From Gemmatimonadota bacterium (lineage in GTDB: Bacteria; Gemmatimonadota; Gemmatimonadetes; Gemmatimonadales; Gemmatimonadaceae), in assembly GCA_031127185.1 (NCBI GenBank), contig JARIET010000048.1, forward strand, positions 1 to 12,812: a DNA stretch of 12,812 nt. The letters run 5' to 3'. Of the stretch, positions 7,701 through 12,812 are shown piece by piece (within the stretch, counting starts at the first letter, position 1; every line of letters begins with the position of its first letter). Position numbers and translations under genes: made by a program. The notes under the pieces are model-generated. The model did not search any database, was not told the DNA's origin, and saw only the letters and a program-made list of their open reading frames with translations.

Positions 7701-9367
7701 CGATCACCACCGGCTTGCGCCGCATCAATGATGATGACGCCCTGCATCGTCTCAACGAGCGCATGTCGGTGCGCAGCGAGCGCCAACGCGCACTTTTGGC
7801 GCTGGCGAACGATCTGGCGCGCGCGACCAGCCGCGGCGCGTTGCTCGCTGAGCTTCGTCGCAGCTTGCTAGCGGTGCTCCGCCACGAACACGTCAGCTTC
7901 CTCGAGCTGGATCCAAGCAGCGGGCGGTACCGGCTGTGGGCGATTGAAGAGACGTCGTCGCCGGAAGCCGAGCTCCGGAACAGCCTCGCGCCGTTGACCG
8001 CGCCGGGCTCTGGTCTCTCAGCCACCGAGCTGGTCGGCACCGCGATGGGCTACGCCCTCTCGACCAGCAAGCCTGTCACCACCCGCGAACATGAGCGCAG
8101 CGCGTTCTCCGACTGGGCCACCGCGCACCAACGCACCGGGGACAAGCATTACATCGTCATTCCGATGATCGGCGCGATCGGCACCTTCGGAACGTTGAAC
8201 GTCTCCGGCGCCGACGACGCCGTACCGACGGTCGAGCAGATCGACTGGGCCGCGCAGTGCGCCGCGATCGCGTCGGCGCACCTGTCCAAGCAAGCGGCGC
8301 AGGAGCAGCTGCTGCTCGCCAACGCGCAGCTCGCAGATCGGGTAGAGTCCCGCACCCGGGAGCTCGGCGCCAGCGACGACCGCTTCCAACGGCTGTTCCA
8401 ATACGCACCCCAAGCGATGCTGATCACGAACGAAGCGGGCGTGGTCGTTCAATCCAACCGCACCGCCCAAGCCTTGTTCGGCTACGATGATGCCGCGTTG
8501 ATCGGCATGGTCTGCCGAACCTTACTGCCGGACTCGGATTGGTCGGCCGCACAAGCAGACGCCGGAGATGTGGGGACGATGCGCGGCGTTCGAAAGGATG
8601 GCCTTTCGTTTATCGCTGAGACCGGCCTCGTAAAATTGAACCTGAACGGTGAGCCTCACGTGCTCGTCGGACTGAGCGACGTCAGCGAGCGCGTGACCGC
8701 ACAAGCCACCGTCACCCAATCGCTCCGCGAGAAGGAGACCCTCCTCATGGAGATCCATCATCGCGTAAAGAACAACCTGCAGATCATCTCCAGCTTGCTG
8801 ATGTTGCAGAGCCAGCAAATGCCTTCCGAGACCGCCAAAGCGATGCTCGAGGAGAGCGTGTTCCGCGTCCGATCGATGGCGTTGATCCATCAACAGCTCT
8901 ACGGGGCCGAGTCGCTGGAGCGGGTGGATCTGGGCAGCTACGCGCGCTCGCTGGCCGAGTCGGTGCGCTCTACCTTCGCGCCCACAGCGCGGGTACATGT
9001 CTCGGCCACGCTCGCCGAGGTCACCGTCGACTTTGCGGTTCCGCTCGGCCTCATCCTCAACGAGCTGCTGACCAACGCCTTCAAGTACGGGGTGCGGCAG
9101 GCCCAAACCCTGCCGGTGGACGCAGCGGAGCCGTCCACCGCTGCGGCACCCGAGTGGGACGTGCTGGTGGAGATCTGCTCCGCGGACGACGCGGTGCGCG
9201 TCGCAGTCACCGACCGTGGCCCCGGCTTGCCGCCTGGCTCTGACCCCGCCAACTCCAACACGCTCGGCCTCCAGTTGGTGCGTTCGCTCACCCGACAGCT
9301 TCGGGGACGGTTCTCGGTCGTCGGCCCGCGCTTCGAAGTGGTCAGCCCCTTGGCACGCGCAACATGA
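4724..9367 (+). CDS. multi-sensor PAS/GAF histidine kinase, HisKA_2 family
   Basis: Soluble sensor kinase of about 1547 aa with no membrane segment or signal peptide. Domains from the TTG start: GAF about 20-165; PAS 181-300; GAF 326-463; PAS 477-601; degenerate PAS 604-716; PAS_3-type with 'HPDDRDRV' 718-840; GAF 840-1004; GAF 1021-1190; a coiled-coil stretch; PAS 1220-1330; then the kinase core. The core has 'EIHHRVKNNLQ' (H1345/H1346, the second the expected acceptor), the N-box 'LNELLTNAFKYG' (E1447, N1451), G1 'DRGPGLPPG' (D1497) and G2 'NTLGLQLVRSL', so it should be active. It carries no receiver, so it must phosphorylate another protein; receivers in the EAL protein or in the hybrid kinase are the natural candidates (inference). 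Ligands cannot be told from sequence: I see no haem, flavin-cysteine or chromophore motif in these PAS and GAF domains. Overlaps both neighbours by 4 bases. A longer form from GTG 4613 (1584 aa) is possible but less likely. Confidence 0.88.
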   Translation: MTADSGATVETAASTLQPLLSIASATTLVELVGRCARVLSTFDGLDAHLLVLWRADGATLDLVYARGLSAASEHAAEAAALSGHAGEVARSGQAAWVDHPAAEGAGQRVELWLPVKVEGKTYGAFGVFTADTAVVSAHQDALTTIAELIALACERIAAGMPARFARVLATDGPAEAGPSVSYLLSTVPDAVVGIGLDGRILYWNRGAEALTGYSQQQAVGQPVTIIMPERFRAAHLRGMARHIETGEARVIGRPVELIVVHVEGHEVPVELSLSRVDEGQGVYFMGVLRDIRGRKHAEELRAEEAQRIRRFTEALLQIGRHAAQDFEPFKKDLARTTAEALGVDAVTFCRMTDAGMVCRDRYEPNPNLHSSVTLQPPQEMVAYLSALNHEDSIVAPDVQTHPATSVIYEQLLAPNGVVSMLDAPMRAFGDTIGIVCVESKTTRDWRPSEVSFVKHVAAAMLQAVERSERQRLEARDSVILASIGDAVIACDTEGRVTLMNPIAEQLTGWSTADAIGRPISDVFRIISSETREPAQIPVESVLATGMIHGLANHTVLIRRDGSETAIADSAAPIVEEGAIIGVVLTFRDVTEEEAARREIERQNLRFRSLGQALPDKLFSMTLDGKVRHWLDNSDATPLRSTEALPAATEDALRRAVEASVQEGKVQTVEYAGTGAHSHEYYEARVAAMGAGEATVLVRNITEKREQVHALEQERARLSTVLSSTSAVIYAARLPTFEIEYASDSALAVLGFTAAEFSAPGFWEQGLHPDDRDRVFANLPQLFVHGRHQHEYRLRHRDGHYLWLRDDVRLVYDASGAPVSAIGASFDISSRKNDEARLNRLLELKRLVLAVSHTFLDADGGDGAQRVERALAAIGGRISAQRVYLYAVDRAAASNPHEWCAPGVASRRLERKHVPRAWFDEHFGGITTSDALQISGRSSGPASAMLSAGSDVQTIAVPMVLNGELQGMLCLDAPDTAPLEFEEFASVLQLIAGAITTGLRRINDDDALHRLNERMSVRSERQRALLALANDLARATSRGALLAELRRSLLAVLRHEHVSFLELDPSSGRYRLWAIEETSSPEAELRNSLAPLTAPGSGLSATELVGTAMGYALSTSKPVTTREHERSAFSDWATAHQRTGDKHYIVIPMIGAIGTFGTLNVSGADDAVPTVEQIDWAAQCAAIASAHLSKQAAQEQLLLANAQLADRVESRTRELGASDDRFQRLFQYAPQAMLITNEAGVVVQSNRTAQALFGYDDAALIGMVCRTLLPDSDWSAAQADAGDVGTMRGVRKDGLSFIAETGLVKLNLNGEPHVLVGLSDVSERVTAQATVTQSLREKETLLMEIHHRVKNNLQIISSLLMLQSQQMPSETAKAMLEESVFRVRSMALIHQQLYGAESLERVDLGSYARSLAESVRSTFAPTARVHVSATLAEVTVDFAVPLGLILNELLTNAFKYGVRQAQTLPVDAAEPSTAAAPEWDVLVEICSADDAVRVAVTDRGPGLPPGSDPANSNTLGLQLVRSLTRQLRGRFSVVGPRFEVVSPLARAT
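9364..9367 (+). promoter_or_regulatory. stop/start overlap (ATGA) coupling genes 2 and 3
   Basis: The TGA stop of the multi-sensor kinase (9365-9367) shares bases with the ATG (9364-9366) of the hybrid kinase. No strong Shine-Dalgarno sequence lies just upstream. This is a standard sign of co-transcription and translational coupling, and it indicates that the two kinases are made together. Confidence 0.7.
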
Positions 9368-12201
9368 ACGCCCCGGTCCACGTCCACGAGGCCGAGCGCC
9401 TGCGGGAGCTCAGCTCCTACGAGATCCTCGACACGCCGCCCGAGGTCGAGTTTGACGACATCGTGCGCCTCGCGAGCGCGCTCTGCAGCTGCCCCATCGC
9501 AGCGATCAGCCTCATCGACGCCGAGCGCCAATGGTTCAAGGCCCGCGTCGGATTGACGCCCTCCGAGACCTCCCGCGACGTCGCGTTCTGCGCCCACGCG
9601 ATCCTCGACGTCTCGGTCATGCAGGTCAGCGACGCCACCGCAGACCCCCGCTTTCAGGACAACCCCTTGGTCACCGGGGAGCTCGGAATCCGCTTTTATG
9701 CAGGTTTTCCTCTTGTTGGCAGCGGTGGATTGCCGATCGGCACGCTCTGTGTGATCGACAAGACGCCCCGCCAGATTTCGGCTACGCAGCTGGAGTCGCT
9801 CCAAAGCTTGGGGCGCCTCGCCGTCACCCAGTTGGAGCTACGCCGCACGCTGATTCGCAACCGCGACGCCCAGCGGCGGATCGCGCAAAGCGAAGAAGCG
9901 CTGTCGATGGCGGTGGTCGCGGGGAGCATCGGACTCTGGAACTTGAACCTTATTTCGGACTCAGTAACGCTGAGCGCCTTGCTCGAGACGATGCTCGCGC
10001 TCTCCTCCGACGGGGGGGCCCGACCGGCGCGCGATCTTTTCGATCGGATCCACCCCGATGACCGCGCAGCGCTGGAGGCGAGCGTTCAAGAGGCGATCGT
10101 TCAACGTTCGCGGCTGGATACCGAGTTCCGCGTGCTGATGCCCAACGGTCGGGTGCGCTGGCTCCACAACACGGGTATCGCCGACTACGACGCCGATGGG
10201 GACCCGATCCGCATGACCGGCACGGTGCGCGACATCACCGATCGCAAGCGGGTGGAGAGCGAGGTCCGCTTGCATCAAGAGCGCTTGGACCTCGCGGCCC
10301 AAGCCTCCAATACGGGCGTCTGGGACTGGACAACCGACACGAGGGCCTGGTTTGTGTCGGACACCTCCGCCGCCATCCTCGGTTGGCCACCGAGCGCCAC
10401 CCCGACGCTCGCGGAGTGGCAGGCGCAGATGCACCCGGACGACAGGGCACACGTTGAAGCCTTCGTCAACTCAAAGCTCGCCGATCCGCTATGCTCCCAT
10501 TGGGCGGTAGAGCACCGAGCGATGCGCCTCGACGGCTCGGTCTGTTGGCTGGGTGTAAACGCACGCGTCATGCGAAACGCTGCGGGTGAGGCCATCCGCA
10601 TGACCGGCACCCACCGAGACATCACCGAAGCCAAGGAGCGGGAGCAGGTGCTGGCCGAAGCGCGCGCCACCGCCGATCAAGCCAACTCGGCCAAGTCGGC
10701 GTTTCTGGCGAACGTCAGCCACGAGATTCGCACCCCGATGCACGGCATCATCGGCATGGCCCACTTGCTCGCTGAGTCGACGCTGAACAGCGAGCAACGG
10801 GACTACCTGAACGGCATCGAGGCCTCCGCCCAGAGCTTGTTGTACTTAGTGAACGACATGCTCGATGTCGCCAAGATCGAAGCGGGGAAAGTACGGCTCG
10901 ACGTACACGCGTTCGCGATGGGGGACCTGCTGCAGCTCGTGCACCAGCAGGTGCGCGCCGCAGCAGCGGAAAAGAAGCTCAACCTCGAGCTGATCTTGGC
11001 GCCGGAGCTCGACTTGACCTTCGATGGCGACATGGCGCGGCTGAGGCAGGTGTTACTCAACCTCCTCGGCAACGCGATCAAGTTCACCGACAGGGGCAGC
11101 GTGACGCTGCATGTTTCGCAGGATGGTGGAAGCGAAGAGCGGCCGATGCTCCGCTTCGAGGTGACCGACACCGGCATCGGAATCCCCGAAAGCGAACGGG
11201 CATCCTTGTTTCGGCCCTTTCAACAGGTGGACTCGTCGGGCACTCGTCGCTTTCAGGGCACCGGGCTCGGGCTGGCGATCTGCAAGAACCTCGTGCAGCT
11301 GATGGCCGGCACCATCGGCGTAGACGCCCATGCTCCCCAAGGGAGCACGTTTTGGGCGCTGATCCCGCTGTCTGTCTCGGAGAGCAAGCCCGTACGCGTT
11401 TCGATGTCGCAACCGCCCACGAGCCGGGCCAAGCCGATCTTCGTCGGTCGGAACGTGCTGGTGGCGGAGGACAACGAGATCAACCAGAAGATCTTCACGG
11501 CGCGCCTAAAGAAGCTGGGATTCCGGCTGAGAGTGGCGCGGAACGGCCAGGAAGCGTTGGACGCCGTCGAACAGTTTCCGTTCGATCTCGTGTTGATGGA
11601 CTGCCAGATGCCGGTCATGGACGGCTACGAAGCCACCAAGCACATTCGGAGCCACTCCGATCCCAACATCGCGGCCGTACCGATCATCGCCATGACCGCC
11701 AACGCGATGTCCGGCGAGCGGGAGCGCTGCTTGGAAGCGGGGATGAACGACTTCGTCACCAAGCCGTTCGACGACCTCCAATTCCTCACCGCGCTGCAAC
11801 GATGGCTCCCGACCCAGACCACCGAAATCGCCCCCCCGGCTGGCGCTCTGGCCGAGGTGTTCGATCGTGAGGCCTTCGCGCGCGTCACCGGAGCCGAGGT
11901 AGGCGTCCACAACGCGCTCGCTTCCGAGCTGCTCGACCTGTTCATCTCCGGGACCCCCGCCGTGGTGGAGGCGATGAACGAGGGCCACCGAAGCCAGAAC
12001 TGGCAGACCATCCGCCGGGCGGTGCACACGCTGCGTTCGAACGCCGCCTACGTAGGCGGCATCAAGCTGGAGCCGCTGTGCAGCGCGCTGGAGATCGCCG
12101 TCGTGCGGACCCCGGTAGACACCCAAGACGTCACCCGGCTGGTCGACAGCATCCAGACCGCGCACGCCGACCTGTTAGTGGCGCTTAGGACCGTTCGATA
12201 G
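9364..12201 (+). CDS. GAF-PAS-PAS hybrid histidine kinase with receiver and HPt domains
   Basis: Cytoplasmic hybrid kinase (945 aa) with all parts of a His-Asp-His relay in one chain. Domains: N-terminal GAF 1-165 of the widespread type starting '[16 protein letters not shown]' and containing 'FCAHAIL'; PAS about 178-296 ('[10 protein letters not shown]'); PAS about 303-423 ('[10 protein letters not shown]'); HisKA 443-508 with '[12 protein letters not shown]' (H453); HATPase 555-670 with N570, G1 'DTGIGI' (D602) and '[10 protein letters not shown]'; receiver 698-815 (E702/D703, acceptor D746 in 'LMDCQMP', K800 in 'TKPFD'); HPt 832-940 with '[14 protein letters not shown]' (H888). All catalytic motifs are intact. 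Expected flow is H453 to D746 to H888 and then to an external receiver; the three receivers of the co-encoded EAL protein are plausible targets, though this is inference. Start ATG overlaps the previous stop. The 3' end overlaps the convergent cyclase fragment by 17 bases, with no terminator hairpin visible. Confidence 0.92.
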   Translation: MNAPVHVHEAERLRELSSYEILDTPPEVEFDDIVRLASALCSCPIAAISLIDAERQWFKARVGLTPSETSRDVAFCAHAILDVSVMQVSDATADPRFQDNPLVTGELGIRFYAGFPLVGSGGLPIGTLCVIDKTPRQISATQLESLQSLGRLAVTQLELRRTLIRNRDAQRRIAQSEEALSMAVVAGSIGLWNLNLISDSVTLSALLETMLALSSDGGARPARDLFDRIHPDDRAALEASVQEAIVQRSRLDTEFRVLMPNGRVRWLHNTGIADYDADGDPIRMTGTVRDITDRKRVESEVRLHQERLDLAAQASNTGVWDWTTDTRAWFVSDTSAAILGWPPSATPTLAEWQAQMHPDDRAHVEAFVNSKLADPLCSHWAVEHRAMRLDGSVCWLGVNARVMRNAAGEAIRMTGTHRDITEAKEREQVLAEARATADQANSAKSAFLANVSHEIRTPMHGIIGMAHLLAESTLNSEQRDYLNGIEASAQSLLYLVNDMLDVAKIEAGKVRLDVHAFAMGDLLQLVHQQVRAAAAEKKLNLELILAPELDLTFDGDMARLRQVLLNLLGNAIKFTDRGSVTLHVSQDGGSEERPMLRFEVTDTGIGIPESERASLFRPFQQVDSSGTRRFQGTGLGLAICKNLVQLMAGTIGVDAHAPQGSTFWALIPLSVSESKPVRVSMSQPPTSRAKPIFVGRNVLVAEDNEINQKIFTARLKKLGFRLRVARNGQEALDAVEQFPFDLVLMDCQMPVMDGYEATKHIRSHSDPNIAAVPIIAMTANAMSGERERCLEAGMNDFVTKPFDDLQFLTALQRWLPTQTTEIAPPAGALAEVFDREAFARVTGAEVGVHNALASELLDLFISGTPAVVEAMNEGHRSQNWQTIRRAVHTLRSNAAYVGGIKLEPLCSALEIAVVRTPVDTQDVTRLVDSIQTAHADLLVALRTVR

Positions 12202-12652
12202 CCAAATTCAACGCGGATTCTGCGGCGGCGCCTTCGGTCACGGCCCACACGTGGACTGGCTCGGGGATGCCTTTCAGTCGATGACTTCCGGCATCTACGA
12301 GCGGTGCGGCGCCCAATCGGGACGCGACGGCATGGCTCATGACGATGGGGTAGCCCAAGGTGCGGCAAAGGCCCTCGAGGCGACTCGCGAGGTTGACGGC
12401 CGCGCCGATCACCGTGAAGTCCAGCCGGGTGGGCGACCCGATGTTCCCGTACGCAACGTGCCCAAGGTGCAGCGAGAGTCCGATGACCAGCGGAGCCCTC
12501 CCCGCTGCCAGACGCTCCTGGTGCAGCGCTGACGCGCGCTCCAGCGCGCCGCACGCAGCACGAAAGGCCCGCGTCACCGCGTCGACGCGCGCAGTCTCGT
12601 CGCCCTCCACGCGAAAAACCGCGAGCACCGCATCGCCGATGAACTTCAGCAC
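12185..12652 (-). CDS. class III adenylate/guanylate cyclase, C-terminal fragment (N-terminally truncated)
   Basis: This encodes the C-terminal two-thirds of a class III nucleotidyl cyclase catalytic domain, the family that makes cAMP (or cGMP) from ATP (or GTP). Visible motifs are 'LKFIGDAVLAVF' (substrate lysine and the second metal-binding Asp), 'GLSLHLGHVAYGNIG', and 'LDFTVIGAAVNLASRLE' (the DxT-like specificity site and the transition-state Asn and Arg), ending in 'HRLKGIPEPVHVWAV'. Similarity extends upstream of GTG 12652 to about 12682 ('VEAERGD'), but the frame meets a stop at 12704-12706. No first metal-binding 'F.D..GFT' segment is found in any frame up to the window edge. At 155 aa it is too short to be an active domain alone. 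The lysine argues for ATP as the original substrate. It is most likely a truncated relic, although the remaining frame is intact. It converges on the hybrid kinase and overlaps its last 17 bases. Confidence 0.65.
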   Translation of the reverse strand: MLKFIGDAVLAVFRVEGDETARVDAVTRAFRAACGALERASALHQERLAAGRAPLVIGLSLHLGHVAYGNIGSPTRLDFTVIGAAVNLASRLEGLCRTLGYPIVMSHAVASRLGAAPLVDAGSHRLKGIPEPVHVWAVTEGAAAESALNLAIERS

Positions 12653-12703
12653 GTCCCCGCGCTCGGCCTCTACCTGTACCCGCGCACGCCCCGCCCGGCC
12701 GCG

Positions 12704-12812
12704 TCACGCACGCTGCTCGCGGTTCGTTCCGTTCCCGCCGATCCCTGAGGGGGGAACGGGAACGGCCAGTCCGTCCTCGATGCGTACGACCCGGCCCGCG
12801 CTCACGAGCCGG
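12704..12812 (-). CDS. C-terminal end of an unidentified minus-strand gene (partial)
   Basis: On the minus strand a frame enters from the window edge and runs 35 codons ('RLVSAGRVVRIEDGLAVPVP' then Gly/Asn-rich text) to a TGA at 12704-12706. The start of this text looks like genuine protein, but I do not recognise a family and it does not resemble the missing N-terminal half of a cyclase. It shares its frame with the cyclase fragment, separated only by the stop, so it could be the tail of an upstream gene or the 5' side of a junction. Sequence beyond 12812 is needed to name it. Confidence 0.3.
   Translation of the reverse strand, partial: RLVSAGRVVRIEDGLAVPVPPSGIGGNGTNREQRA
12726..12763. repeat. 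imperfect inverted repeat near the right edge
   Basis: Left arm gttccgttccc (12726-12736) pairs with gggaacgggaac (12752-12763) with one bulged base, around a 15-base loop. The right arm is itself a tandem of gggaac. It lies inside the last codons of the partial minus-strand frame and has no following T-run, so it is not a classic terminator. It could be an mRNA hairpin or a binding site; I cannot tell which. Confidence 0.25.

Noticed and set aside
12048..12707. Alternative minus-strand frame over the cyclase fragment
   Set aside because: It reads Arg/Gly/Ala-rich text without motifs, while the 12185-12652 frame shows cyclase motifs.
1..12812. CRISPR arrays, tRNA or rRNA genes, transposases, integrases or attachment sites
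   Set aside because: No regularly spaced repeats, RNA gene signatures or mobile-element proteins were seen on either strand by reading. Very divergent tRNAs could be missed without a covariance search.
1..12812. Match between the first bases (ccggctcg) and the reverse complement of the last bases as terminal inverted repeats
   Set aside because: Only 8 bases match, which is expected by chance in this composition, and the window edges are arbitrary.

Overview
The window is high-GC, densely coding DNA. It looks like the chromosome of an environmental bacterium rich in signal transduction genes. A Myxococcota or related deltaproteobacterial origin is my best guess, because it combines long soluble PAS/GAF kinases, receiver-plus-EAL proteins and a propeller protein fragment with blades ending in 'G..G....YDG.W'. 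This is inference; no rRNA or marker gene is present.

Layout. (1) Positions 1-1433 are mosaic: a broken beta-propeller gene in one frame, then in another frame a continuous ORF joining the C-terminal domain of a glutathione S-transferase to the DHp and ATPase core of a HisKA_2-type histidine kinase. (2) Positions 1521-12201 hold three large co-directional genes joined by 4-base overlaps (TTGA at 4724-4727, ATGA at 9364-9367). In order they are a 1068-aa receiver/LOV-like/pseudokinase/receiver/receiver/EAL protein, a roughly 1547-aa sensor kinase with about four GAF and five PAS domains and a HisKA_2 core, and a 945-aa GAF-PAS-PAS hybrid kinase with receiver and HPt. (3) Positions 12185-12812 lie on the minus strand: a class III nucleotidyl cyclase lacking its N-terminal part, converging on and overlapping the hybrid kinase by 17 bases, followed by the last 35 codons of another open frame.

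Likely joint function (inferred): the three-gene block reads as one phosphorelay controlling cyclic-di-GMP breakdown. The two kinases carry complete sensing and catalytic parts, and the hybrid kinase carries its own receiver and HPt. The first gene supplies three receivers and an EAL phosphodiesterase whose catalytic residues are all present. Its own kinase-like core keeps the H-box histidine but has lost the ATP-binding motifs, and its LOV-like domain lacks the photoactive cysteine, so it looks like a platform and effector rather than a sensor kinase. The orphan kinase core at the left is about 62% identical (69 of 112 residues in an ungapped hand count) to the core of the second operon gene, so the two probably share a recent origin. 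The flanks, with gene fragments on both sides, look rearranged while the operon itself is intact.
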